A DNA stretch of 64,000 bases from NCBI RefSeq assembly GCF_020073745.1, contig NZ_JAIRAU010000032.1:62001-126000 (forward strand). Reading direction: 5' to 3'. A program made the translations under genes and the position numbers. The notes under the pieces were generated by a model that searched no databases, was not told the DNA's origin, and worked only from the letters and a program-made list of their open reading frames with translations. Shown here one piece after another: positions 45,359 to 53,002 of this stretch (position 1 is the first letter of the stretch; each line of letters starts with the position of its first letter). Origin of the DNA: Nannocystis pusilla. GTDB taxonomy: Bacteria; Myxococcota_A; Polyangia; Nannocystales; Nannocystaceae.

Positions 45359-45387
45359 AGGATAGAGACAAGGCAAAGCAGCGTCAA
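45359..45387 (-). promoter_or_regulatory. canonical sigma-70-type promoter of the PBP1A operon
   Basis: On the minus strand, TTGACG (45387-45382), exactly 17 bp, then TATCCT (45364-45359). It is the best -35/-10 promoter I can see in the window and gives a leader of about 160 nt. Confidence 0.7.
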
Positions 45388-45512
45388 TGCTCCTCTGGGG
45401 GCAGAGGACCGCGTTCTACCGAACTTTTCCGGCGCACGCGAGCCCGTTCACGACAATCGCGGACAAAAACGTGGGCACACGTGAGCGGATCTCGCCGCGT
45501 CGCGCACGACGT

Positions 45513-46274
45513 TCATTCGACCTCGGCGCGGGCCGGGCCGCCCTCGGGCCACTGCAAGCTGCGTCCGAGCTCGGCGAGCGCCCGAGGCGAGAGGGCCACC
45601 GCGAGGACCTGCGGCTGTGGATCGGTCATCGGCACCAGCTCGCCCTCGATGCGGACGACGCCGGTGCGAGCAGGCGCCAGCAAGGTGACGGCGAAGGCGC
45701 CATGACCCGCGCGCGTGGTCCCGCGGCGCGCGCTCGGCTGCGAGGCCCAGCTCGAGAGATCGGCGACGACCCGCGGCGCGAGCAGACACCCGCCGATGGT
45801 GGCGAGCGGCGAGCCGGGGCGATGCGTGGCGCGCGGGCGCAGCGGGGCGCCGAGCAGCGGGGCGATCCGCGCGAGCAAGGAGCGGCCCTGGTCGCGCAGA
45901 TCCGGGTTGAGCCCGGGGCTCAAGAGGTCGAGGAGGTGCACGAGGAGGCCGGTCGGGGCGACGGTCAGCGTGTGCACGAGGGCCCAGCCGTGCGCGGTCG
46001 AGAGGCCGAGGAGGGCCCGCCGCACGGTGTGCACGGAGGAGATCAGGCGCGCGCTGCCGTGGTGGTCGGTGTCCGGAGCCCGGCCGCCGACGCGACGACG
46101 GCTGCGGCGATCGAGGCCGTGGGTGTCGCCCTGGTCGCGCTGCAACAGGCGCAGCGGCGAGAACTCCTCGACCGGCTCGTCGCCGCCGACGCGCGTGCCG
46201 CGGGGCAGCAGTGCCGTGTCCCAGAAGTTCGGGCTGGCAGTGGGCGAGGGGATGGGCGCCAGGGGATCGCGCAT
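45513..46274 (-). CDS. conserved unknown protein
   Basis: 253 residues from the ATG at 46274, chosen because CATCCT lies 6 nt upstream and the frame has strong G/C third positions, unlike the overlapping minus-strand frame to 46320. The N-terminus is Pro-rich and polar (RDPLAPIPSPTASPNFWDTALLPRGTR). The rest is alpha/beta with HGWALVHTLTVAPTGLLVHLLDLL, GSARLISSVHTVRRALLGL and FAVTLLAPARTGVVRIEGELVPM segments, without signal peptide or TM helix. It is divergent from the NamZ-like gene with about 118 nt between them. No family recognised. Confidence 0.65.
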   Translation of the reverse strand: MRDPLAPIPSPTASPNFWDTALLPRGTRVGGDEPVEEFSPLRLLQRDQGDTHGLDRRSRRRVGGRAPDTDHHGSARLISSVHTVRRALLGLSTAHGWALVHTLTVAPTGLLVHLLDLLSPGLNPDLRDQGRSLLARIAPLLGAPLRPRATHRPGSPLATIGGCLLAPRVVADLSSWASQPSARRGTTRAGHGAFAVTLLAPARTGVVRIEGELVPMTDPQPQVLAVALSPRALAELGRSLQWPEGGPARAEVE

Positions 46275-46379
46275 ACAGGTAGGATGCCAAGCCCCGGCAG
46301 GCTGCCCAAGAAAGCCGCAAATACGGGCGGCACCGGGCGCGCGTCCGCCCGAGAATTGGCGAGCGGGGCGGCGGACCGC

Positions 46380-46385
46380 TATAGC
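46380..46385 (+). promoter_or_regulatory. -10 box of the NamZ-like gene (leaderless, GTG start)
   Basis: TATAGC, 6 nt before GTG 46392. Confidence 0.45.
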
Positions 46386-46391
46386 GGTGGC

Positions 46392-47627
46392 GTGCTCGCT
46401 CATGATGTGTCTGAAGGGGCAGGTGCTCGCGCGCCCGCGGTCCTGACGGGGCTCGATCGCCTGCTGCGCGGCGAGGGGCCGGCGCTGCGCGACCAGCCGA
46501 TCGCGCTGCTGTGCCACCCGGCGTCGGTGACGGGGCAGCTCGAGCACGCGACGTCGGTGATGGCGCGGCTCGGGGCGCGCGTGGTCAGCCTGCTGGGGCC
46601 CGAGCACGGGCTCGACGCGGCGGCGCAGGACATGGAAGCGGTGGCCGGCGAGGCGCCGCGCGCGACGATCCCGGCCTACAGCCTCTACGGCGAGACGTTC
46701 GCCAGCCTGAGCCCGACGCCGGAGATGTTCCACGGGGCGGCCTGGCTGGTCGTCGATCTGCAGGACATCGGCAGCCGCTACTACACATATGTGTGGACGG
46801 CGGTGCTGGCCGCCGAGGTGGCGCTGCTGGCGGGGCTGCGGGTGCTGATCCTCGACCGCCCGAACCCGATCGGCGGGCTGGCGGAGCAGGTCGAGGGCGG
46901 GGCGATCGCGCCGAACGAGGAGAGCTTCGTCGGGCTGCACGACGTGGCGGTGCGCCACGGGATGACGCTCGGCGAGCTGGCGCGCATGGCGATCCTCGAG
47001 CGCGGGCGCGTGGGCGAGCGCGGGCTCGAGGTGCTGCAGTGCGCCGGGTGGGGCCGCTCGATGCTGTTCTTCGAGACAGGTCTGCCGTGGGTGCTGCCGT
47101 CGCCCAACATGCCGACGATGGGCGCGGCGCTGGTGTACCCGGGGCAGTGCCTGCTCGAGGGGACGAACCTCAGCGAGGGGCGCGGGACGACCCGGCCGTT
47201 CGAGATCTTCGGCGCGCCCTGGCTCGAAGGACAGGCGCTCGCGCAGGCGCTGCTGGCCGACGACGACGCGCTCCCGGGGCTGCAGGTGCGGCCGCTCGGG
47301 TTCAAGCCGATGTTCCAGAAGTTCGCGGGGCGCCGCTGCGGCGGGGTCCAGCTGCACGTGGTCGCGCCGGCGGCGGTCCGCAGCCTGCGCACGACCTGGG
47401 CGGTGCTGCGCGCGACCTGGCGTTTGGGACAGGGGGCGATGCGCTGGCGGACGGAGCCGTACGAGTTCGTGGCCGACCGCCCGGCGATCGATCTGCTGGC
47501 GGGCGGGTCGTGGTTGCGCGCGGCCATCGAGGCCCAGGCGCCGCTGGCGGACATCGCGGCCAGCCAGGAGCCGGCGCGCGCGGCTTTCGTGGCGCGGCGG
47601 CGCGAGTTCCTGCTGTACCCGGAGTGA
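46392..47627 (+). CDS. exo-beta-N-acetylmuramidase NamZ-like protein (DUF1343, GH171)
   Basis: 411 residues from a GTG at 46392 (TATAGC 6 nt upstream). It has the full DUF1343 signature: IALLCHPASVTGQLEHATSVM, VVSLLGPEHGLDAAAQD, PAYSLYGE, WLVVDLQDIGSRYYTYVWT, VLILDRPNPIGG, PNMPTMGAALVYPGQCLLEGTNLSEGRGTTRPFE and GVQLHVVAP. Family members (Bacillus NamZ, formerly YbbC) release MurNAc from the non-reducing end of muropeptide sugars. No signal peptide is visible, so it is probably cytoplasmic, fitting cell-wall recycling or use of prey peptidoglycan. The upstream frame (to 45387) is spurious. Confidence 0.85.
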   Translation: MLAHDVSEGAGARAPAVLTGLDRLLRGEGPALRDQPIALLCHPASVTGQLEHATSVMARLGARVVSLLGPEHGLDAAAQDMEAVAGEAPRATIPAYSLYGETFASLSPTPEMFHGAAWLVVDLQDIGSRYYTYVWTAVLAAEVALLAGLRVLILDRPNPIGGLAEQVEGGAIAPNEESFVGLHDVAVRHGMTLGELARMAILERGRVGERGLEVLQCAGWGRSMLFFETGLPWVLPSPNMPTMGAALVYPGQCLLEGTNLSEGRGTTRPFEIFGAPWLEGQALAQALLADDDALPGLQVRPLGFKPMFQKFAGRRCGGVQLHVVAPAAVRSLRTTWAVLRATWRLGQGAMRWRTEPYEFVADRPAIDLLAGGSWLRAAIEAQAPLADIAASQEPARAAFVARRREFLLYPE

Positions 47628-47669
47628 GGCGCGGCGCGCGGTCGACTTGCCGCGCCGCAGGAAGGCTGG

Positions 47670-47675
47670 GACGAT
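47670..47675 (+). promoter_or_regulatory. -10 box of the NadD-DUF2520 gene (leaderless)
   Basis: GACGAT, 9 nt before the ATG at 47685. Confidence 0.35.
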
Positions 47676-47684
47676 CCGTCGCGC

Positions 47685-49031
47685 ATGGAGCGTCCCGTCC
47701 TCGCCGTCCTCGGCGGCAGCTTCGATCCGCCGCACCTCGGACACGCGCTGATCCCGACCTACTTGCTGGCGCGCGGGCTGGCCGACCGGGTGCTGGTGGC
47801 GCCGTGCTGGTCGCACCCGTTCGCCAAGCAGATGATGCCGTTCGCCGATCGTCTGGCGCTGACGCGGCTGGCGATGGCGAGCCAGGCCGAGACGGTCGAG
47901 GTCAGCGACGTCGAGGCGCGGCTGGCGGCCCGGCGCGGCGGCGAGGGGCCGAGCTACAGCTACGACCTGCTGCGCGCGGTGGCTGAGGAGCACCCGGGGT
48001 TCGCGGTGCGGCTGGTGGTCGGCTCGGACATCGTGGTCCGCGGCGAGCTGGCGCGCTGGCATCGCGCGGCCGAGATCGCGGCGGAGTTCTCGCCGATCGT
48101 GGTGCCGCGGGTCGGCTTCGCCGACGCGGAGGACTGCGCGCTGCCCGAGATCAGCAGCACGGCGGTGCGCGCGTGGCTGGCCGCGGGCGACGACCCGGAG
48201 GCGCAGGAGGCGTTGACGATGGCGGTCCCGGCCGCCGTGTTGAAGCGGATCCGCGGCGGGCACGCGGGCCACGTGTGGCTGTTCGGGCGCGGCAACGTGT
48301 CGACCCACGCCGAGCCGTGGCTGCGCGAGCGCGGGTGGACGGCGGCGGTCGGGTCGGCGCGCGGGCTGGTCGATGGGACAGGTGAGCTGCCCGTAGGGAC
48401 ACCCGACGGGATCTGGCTGCTGGGACAGGACGGGTGGCTCCGGGCGGCGGCGGAGGCGCTGGTGCGCCGCGGAGCGCCGCGCGTGCCGGTGCTGCACGCG
48501 GCCGGGTCGGTGGTGGCGCGCGAGGGCCTGGCGGCGGCGGCGGCGGCGGGCCACCCGGTCGGGACGCTGCACCCGATCTGCAGCCTGCGGCGCGAGCGGG
48601 CCAGCAGCCGCCTCGGCTCGTGCGTGTTCGGCCTCGAGGGCGATCGGGAGGCGCGCGCGGTGGCGTTGCGCTGGATCGGGCCGCAGGCGCACCTCGACCT
48701 GCAGGGGCTCGACGCGGAGCAGCGCACGCGCTACCACGCGGCCTGCGCGCTGGCCGGCAACCACGTGGCGGTGCTGGCCGAACGAGCGGCCGAGACGATG
48801 CGCTCGCTCGGGCTGCCGGGGCCGACGACGACGCGGGCGCTCGGCGAGCTGCTGCGCTCGGCGCTCGACAACCTGCTGGCGCTCGGGATGCCGCACGGGG
48901 TGTCGGGCCCGGCCGCGCGCGGCGATCTGGCGGCGCTGAAGCGCCACGAGGCCGCGCTCGCGGGCGAGGCCTCGGCGCTGTACCGGGTGCTCAGCGCGCA
49001 GTTGGTCGAGCTGCTGGCGGCGCGGCGGTGA
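47685..49031 (+). CDS. NadD-like adenylyltransferase fused to a DUF2520/Rossmann-like protein
   Basis: 448 residues. Residues 1-190 are a nicotinate-nucleotide adenylyltransferase: GGSFDPPHLGHALIP (HxGH-type motif), WSHPFAKQMMPFADRLALTRLA, SYSYDLL, VRLVVGSDI and the closing ISSTAVRAWL. Residues about 200-445 match the DUF2520/COG5495-type predicted oxidoreductase: a Rossmann-like start (VWLFGRGNVSTHAEPWL), HAAGSVV, GHPVGTLHPICSL, CVFGLEGDREARAVAL, HAACALAGNHVAVLAERA and a helical C-terminal domain (TTTRALGELLRSALDNLLALG). DUF2520 proteins resemble ketopantoate reductases. The fusion may couple NAD synthesis with a dehydrogenase. Whether both halves are active is unknown. Confidence 0.85.
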   Translation: MERPVLAVLGGSFDPPHLGHALIPTYLLARGLADRVLVAPCWSHPFAKQMMPFADRLALTRLAMASQAETVEVSDVEARLAARRGGEGPSYSYDLLRAVAEEHPGFAVRLVVGSDIVVRGELARWHRAAEIAAEFSPIVVPRVGFADAEDCALPEISSTAVRAWLAAGDDPEAQEALTMAVPAAVLKRIRGGHAGHVWLFGRGNVSTHAEPWLRERGWTAAVGSARGLVDGTGELPVGTPDGIWLLGQDGWLRAAAEALVRRGAPRVPVLHAAGSVVAREGLAAAAAAGHPVGTLHPICSLRRERASSRLGSCVFGLEGDREARAVALRWIGPQAHLDLQGLDAEQRTRYHAACALAGNHVAVLAERAAETMRSLGLPGPTTTRALGELLRSALDNLLALGMPHGVSGPAARGDLAALKRHEAALAGEASALYRVLSAQLVELLAARR

Positions 49032-49065
49032 GCGAGCGGGCGGCGCCGTGTGCTGTTCTCGAGGA

Positions 49066-49127
49066 CATGATTTTTGGAACATGTACGAGAGGGAATGGCT
49101 GTTCGGACATGTCCTCGGGGACACTGA
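49066..49127. repeat. 14-nt-period array M (5 units)
   Basis: CATGAT at 49066, CATGTA at 49080, AATGGC at 49094, CATGTC at 49108 and CACTGA at 49122, 14 nt apart, between convergent genes. The last two form CATGTCC-TCGG-GGACA(C). Confidence 0.75.
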
Positions 49128-49136
49128 TGGACGCGA

Positions 49137-50354
49137 TCAGGGGACGCTGACGGAGCGCAGGGCGAAGCCGGTCATGTCGCTGTAGGTGTAGGCGCCGACC
49201 AGGCCGCCGACGGTCTCGAAGCTGCCGTCGGCCGGGTCGAGGCGGTAGGCCTGCGAGCCCTGCGACACGCCCCAGACGTAGCCGTAGAAGTCGACGCTGA
49301 TGCCGTGGATGTGCTGCGGCAGGGCGTAGGTGCGCTCGATCTCGAGGGTGGTGGTGTCGATGGCGACGATCCCCCCGGGGGTGGCCTTGTAGAGGGTGCC
49401 GCGGCCGTCCTCCATGCAGCCGCCGTACTCGCCGGCGAGCACCCGCTGCCAGGTCTCGGTCGCGGGATCGAAGCGCGAGGCGTTGCCGGCGCAGGTCCAC
49501 ACGTAGCCCCGCGAGTCGACGGTGATGCCGTAGGCGCCGACCTCGAGGTCCCAGCTCCTGTGCTCGAGGGTCTCGTAGTCGACGAAGTGCAGCTTGGCCT
49601 GGCCGACCTGGGAGCCCCAGAAGTTGCCGCGGGCGTCGACGGCCCCGCCGTAGATGCCGTAATTGTCGACGTAGGCGTCTTCGATCGTGACGACGGCCTC
49701 GACCGCGCCGGTCTCACCGTCGAGGCGGATGATGTCGATCGTGCCGGGGGTGTTCATGCCGGCGGTCCACAGCTTCTGCTCGCGGAAGGTGCAGGCCGCG
49801 GGATCGAAGACGCCGGCGGTCCAGGCGACCGGGCGCTGGCTGACGTAGGTCATGGGCGTGTACCAGGCGATGCACTCCTCGACGCCCCACGGCAAAAACT
49901 CGCTGCCCTCGGCGGTCTGGATCCCGGGCGTGCCGTTGCTGTCGGCGCAGCGCTCGGGCAAGGCGTGGATCTTGGTGATGCCGCCGTTGCGGTTGGCGAC
50001 GGCGACGTCGCCGGACAGGTTGACGGAGGTGCGCGAGGGGTTGCCGGCGCCATCGGGACGCACGACGTAGCGGCCGCGCTCCGCGAGATCGAGGGTGTCG
50101 ATCTTCGACACGGTCCCCTCGGTGCTGTTGGCGATCCAGATGAAGGAGAGGCCGAGGTCGCCGTTGTGCAGGCCGCAGTCGGCGGCGCCGAGGTCGAGCA
50201 TGCCGAAGTCGAGGCGCGGACCGTCGCCGGTCGGCAGGAAGCTGAGGCCGACGTCGCTGGTGGCGGTGGTGCCCGCGCCGGACTGCGTGCCGCCGGCCTG
50301 ATCGTCGCCGCCGCAGCCGCCGGCCAACACGCACGCCGCGAGGGCCCGTCGCAT
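49137..50354 (-). CDS. beta-propeller lipoprotein (paralogue of 37150-38685)
   Basis: 405 residues from the ATG at 50354, with TATCCT 7 nt upstream. Short lipoprotein signal (RRALAACVLAGGC). A short acidic linker leads to a propeller with the same blocks as its paralogue: SFIWIANSTEGTVSKID, PSRTSVNLSGDVAVANRNGGITKI, a Cys-containing blade (CIAWYTP ... ACTF), GYVWTCAGNASRFD and GLVGAYTYSDMTGFAL. It lacks the Thr linker and Cys-rich repeat of the other copy, so the two have diverged in the stalk rather than the propeller. Likely surface-exposed. Activity unknown. Confidence 0.8.
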   Translation of the reverse strand: MRRALAACVLAGGCGGDDQAGGTQSGAGTTATSDVGLSFLPTGDGPRLDFGMLDLGAADCGLHNGDLGLSFIWIANSTEGTVSKIDTLDLAERGRYVVRPDGAGNPSRTSVNLSGDVAVANRNGGITKIHALPERCADSNGTPGIQTAEGSEFLPWGVEECIAWYTPMTYVSQRPVAWTAGVFDPAACTFREQKLWTAGMNTPGTIDIIRLDGETGAVEAVVTIEDAYVDNYGIYGGAVDARGNFWGSQVGQAKLHFVDYETLEHRSWDLEVGAYGITVDSRGYVWTCAGNASRFDPATETWQRVLAGEYGGCMEDGRGTLYKATPGGIVAIDTTTLEIERTYALPQHIHGISVDFYGYVWGVSQGSQAYRLDPADGSFETVGGLVGAYTYSDMTGFALRSVSVP

Positions 50355-50361
50355 GTCCGTC

Positions 50362-50367
50362 AGGATA
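50362..50367 (-). promoter_or_regulatory. -10 box of the 50354 lipoprotein gene (leaderless)
   Basis: TATCCT on the minus strand, 7 nt before the ATG. Confidence 0.45.
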
Positions 50368-50386
50368 GCGGGGCCCGAGCGCGGCA

Positions 50387-51532
50387 TCAGGCCCGCGCGA
50401 GGCGGAGGCCGTCGGCCAGCGAGCGGGCGAAGGGGGTCTCGCGACCGTCGAAGCCGGCGTCGACGAGGGCGGTGGCGAGGGCGGGACCTATGCCGGTGAG
50501 GATCGTGCGCGCGCCGAGCAGCCGGATCGCTCGCACGAGGCGCACGAGCTGCCCGGCGCCGCCGGCGTCGCGCGCGGACGAGCCGGTGAGATCGAGCAAG
50601 ACGGTGTGGACGCGGCGCTCGCCGATCGCCGGCAACACCCTGGCCTCGAGGTCGGCGCCGCGCTCGCCGTCGAACACGCCGATCAGCGGGACGGCGAGGA
50701 CGTGGGCGTCGACCTCGAGCAGCGGGGCGGAGAGGGCGAGGATCTCGCGGCGCTGGCGATCGACGAGGGTGAGGGTGCGGTCGAGCTCCTCGGCCAGGCG
50801 CTGGTGCCGGGCGGCCTCGACCTCGGCGCCGTGCCGCGCGGTCTCGTCGGTGTGCTGGATCAGCGCCATCATCTGGCCGGTCACGGCGTCGCGGATCGGC
50901 CGGACCTCGACGAGGTGGATCCGCTCGCCTGCCTCGGTGGCGACCTTCACCTCGCCGCGGGCGCTCTCGCCGGCGGCGGCGGCCGTGAGCATCGCCTCGG
51001 CCTCGCGGCGATCGACGAACCACGCCGGCCAGTCGTCGGCGAGCCGGCCGAAGGCGGCGATCGCCGCGGGGTTCTTCATGACGAGCCGGCCGTCGAACTC
51101 GGCCTGCGCGACGACCACGGCGGTGAGCGAGAGGGCCTGGATCCCGCGCAGTTGGCCGGCATCGAGGCCCTCGTCGCGCGGGTAGACGTGGTGCAGGACG
51201 CCGATCCGACCGTCGCCGAGCGGCACGGGGGCGAAGTGGACCTTGACGAAGACGGGCACGCCGCGGGGGTACAGGGCCCACTCGTCCCACAACGTGCCGC
51301 CCTCGCGGACCGTGGCCACGGCCGCCATCAGACGCGTGCGCACGGCGTCGATGCCGACGTTGAAGTCGCGTTGAAACAGCTCCTCGCGGCTGGTCGCCCG
51401 CCACATCGCCAGCGCGGGCTGGTTGGCCCAGCGGATCCGCAGCGCGTCGGGGTCGAGCACCCAGACCGGGACAGGCGCGAGCTCGAGGCCCTTGAGCCGC
51501 TCTTCGAGGTCCGCCGCGTCGAACTCCACCAT
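50387..51532 (-). CDS. PAS-STAS signalling protein (RsbR-like)
   Basis: 381 residues from the ATG at 51532 (GATCCT 8 nt upstream). Two PAS-like sensor domains lie at about 1-130 (PVPVWVLDPDALRIRWANQPALAMW) and 135-260 (LTAVVVAQAEFDGRLVMKNPAAIAAFG ... RIHLVEVRPIRDAVTGQ). A short coiled-coil (DETARHGAEVEAARHQRLAEEL) links to a C-terminal STAS domain (VPLIGVFDGERGADLEARVLPAI ... TVLLDLTGSSARDAGGAGQLVRLVRAIRLLGARTILTGI). This is the layout of RsbR-type co-antagonists and stressosome subunits. The DLTG block is near the regulatory Thr. Partners (RsbS, RsbT) are not in the window. Confidence 0.85.
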   Translation of the reverse strand: MVEFDAADLEERLKGLELAPVPVWVLDPDALRIRWANQPALAMWRATSREELFQRDFNVGIDAVRTRLMAAVATVREGGTLWDEWALYPRGVPVFVKVHFAPVPLGDGRIGVLHHVYPRDEGLDAGQLRGIQALSLTAVVVAQAEFDGRLVMKNPAAIAAFGRLADDWPAWFVDRREAEAMLTAAAAGESARGEVKVATEAGERIHLVEVRPIRDAVTGQMMALIQHTDETARHGAEVEAARHQRLAEELDRTLTLVDRQRREILALSAPLLEVDAHVLAVPLIGVFDGERGADLEARVLPAIGERRVHTVLLDLTGSSARDAGGAGQLVRLVRAIRLLGARTILTGIGPALATALVDAGFDGRETPFARSLADGLRLARA

Positions 51533-51540
51533 GCCCGCCG

Positions 51541-51546
51541 AGGATC
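51541..51546 (-). promoter_or_regulatory. -10 box of the PAS-STAS gene (leaderless)
   Basis: GATCCT on the minus strand, 8 nt before the ATG at 51532. Confidence 0.4.
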
Positions 51547-51612
51547 GTCGCTCATCCGCGGCGCGCACGCCAGATCTGCGGGGCGGCTGTCCGCGGCGAC
51601 ACGTCGACCGGG

Positions 51613-51674
51613 CAGGATATTGGGGACATGTCGTCAGGGACATGCCCTGAGCGACAGGTCGTTACAGGCAGCTA
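51613..51674. repeat. 14-nt-period array N (5 units)
   Basis: CAGGAT at 51613, CATGTC at 51627, CATGCC at 51641, CAGGTC at 51655 and CAGCTA at 51669. It separates the end of the nqr operon from the PAS-STAS gene. Confidence 0.8.
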
Positions 51675-51686
51675 CAGACGGCCCGC

Positions 51687-51860
51687 TCAGGCCGCCGACT
51701 TGGTGCTGCAGCTGCGGCGCTGGGTCTCGTTGCACTCGCAGCTGCCGTTGGCGAGGCCGCCGCACGAGCCCTTGAGGTACTTGCCGGCGAAGATGGCGCC
51801 GACGGCCATGCCGAGCATGACGGCGCCGAGGACGGCGATGGTGAGCAGGATCGTGGGCAT
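51687..51860 (-). CDS. nqrM: Na+-NQR maturation protein NqrM
   Basis: 57 residues from the ATG at 51860, one nucleotide after the apbE stop. An N-terminal TM helix (TILLTIAVLGAVMLGMAVGAIFAGKYLKG) is followed by the family signature SCGGLANGSCECNE and a later Cys (RRSCST). NqrM (DUF539) is a small Cys-rich membrane protein needed to assemble the iron centre between NqrD and NqrE. Its position right behind apbE at the end of the nqr operon matches Vibrio. The start is the only ATG compatible with the TM helix. Small enough to be missed by length-filtered gene calling. Confidence 0.88.
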   Translation of the reverse strand: MPTILLTIAVLGAVMLGMAVGAIFAGKYLKGSCGGLANGSCECNETQRRSCSTKSAA

Positions 51861-51861
51861 G

Positions 51862-52971
51862 TCAGGGATTGAGGTTGGCGGACGGCGACCCCGCGCGCAA
51901 GGCCGCGAAGGCCGCCGTGGCGCGCGCGGCGAAGCCGTCGCCGTCGCGCACGAGGAAGAGGGCCGGCAGACCCTCGCGCTCGGCCAGCGCGAAGCCGTCG
52001 TCGGGGCCGAGGACGTTGAGCCCGGTGGCCCAGGCGTCGGCGAGCGCGGCGGTGTCGTGGATGACGGTGACCGAGGCGAGCGTGTGATCGATCGGACGTC
52101 CGGTCCGCGGATCGATGGTGTGGGAGATCCGGCGGCCGTTCTCCTCGCGGTAATTGCGATAGTCGCCGGAGGTGGCGAGCGCGGCGTCGCGCAGGGGCAC
52201 GACCTCCTGCACGACGCGCTCGTCGGTGGGGCCGTCGGGGCGCTCGATGCCGAGGCGCCAGGGGCCCTCGGGGCCGTCGCCGCGGGCCCGGAACTCGCCG
52301 CCGACGTCGACGAGGTGGCGCGGGAAGCCGAGCTCGACCAGACGATCGGAGATGACGTCGGCCGCGTAGCCCGGGGCGATCGCGGACAGCGTGATGGTGA
52401 GCTCCGGCTGGTCCTTGCGCAGCGTCGAGGCGGTGGGATCGACGTGCAGCTGCTGCCAGCCGACGCGGGCGCGCACGGCCGCGAGCTGCTCGTCGGTGGG
52501 CGCCGAGACCGGGCCCGGGCGGCCGAAGCCCCACGCGTCGACGAGCGGGGAGACGGTGATGTCGAAGGCGCCGGCGGTGCGCTCGCTGACCTGCTGCGCG
52601 AGCGCGACGACGGCGAGCAGCCCGGCCGGAGCGGAGAAGGGGGAGGTGTCGGCGCGGCGGTTGAACTCGCTGATCGCCGAGTCGTCGCGCCAGGTCGACA
52701 TCTGGCGATCGATCTCGGCCAGCTCGGCGTCGATCATCGGCTGGATCGCCGCGGGGTCGCGGCCCTCGTGGACGACGGTGACGCGCCAGGTGGTGCCCAT
52801 CGTCGGGCCGGCGAACACCTGGACGGGGCCGGCCTGCTGGACCTGCGGCGCGGAGGGCACCTGTCCCGAAGGCCACAGGCGCCACGCGCTGAGGGCGACG
52901 AACAGCAAAAGACAGAGCGGGAGCAGGACGTTGGCCCGGCTCCCGTACTTCTGTTTCAGTGGATCGGTCAC
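51862..52971 (-). CDS. apbE: FAD:protein FMN transferase ApbE
   Basis: 369 residues from the ATG at 52971. A signal anchor (ANVLLPLCLLLFVALSAW) exports the enzyme. The ApbE core shows AGPTMGTTWRVTV, DRQMSTWRDDSAISEFN, GAFDITVSPLVDAWGFG, LSAIAPGYAADVISD, LVDVGGEFRARG, ISHTIDPRTGRPI and SVTVIHDTAALADAWATGLNVLG. ApbE attaches FMN from FAD by a phosphoester bond to Thr in S(G/A)AT motifs. Its targets NqrB and NqrC, both with SGAT, are in the same operon. It lies 31 nt after nqrF. Confidence 0.93.
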   Translation of the reverse strand: MTDPLKQKYGSRANVLLPLCLLLFVALSAWRLWPSGQVPSAPQVQQAGPVQVFAGPTMGTTWRVTVVHEGRDPAAIQPMIDAELAEIDRQMSTWRDDSAISEFNRRADTSPFSAPAGLLAVVALAQQVSERTAGAFDITVSPLVDAWGFGRPGPVSAPTDEQLAAVRARVGWQQLHVDPTASTLRKDQPELTITLSAIAPGYAADVISDRLVELGFPRHLVDVGGEFRARGDGPEGPWRLGIERPDGPTDERVVQEVVPLRDAALATSGDYRNYREENGRRISHTIDPRTGRPIDHTLASVTVIHDTAALADAWATGLNVLGPDDGFALAEREGLPALFLVRDGDGFAARATAAFAALRAGSPSANLNP

Positions 52972-53002
52972 GAGGGGCTGCCCTGCGTGAGGAGGTGGCG
53001 GC

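Larger units (their letters stand above)
45192..45512. other. regulatory gap upstream of the PBP1A operon
   Basis: It holds the leader, dyad and promoter listed separately, several GC-rich inverted repeats (for example GGCCCGATGGGCC near 45217), and a CCTCTG...CAGAGG hairpin near 45392-45408 that may terminate the gene ending at 45513. No reading frame with coding bias. Confidence 0.55.

Noticed and set aside
45448..46320. Overlapping 290-codon minus-strand frame
   Set aside because: Pro/Arg/His-rich shadow; the 45513-46274 frame has better codon bias and a -10-like box.
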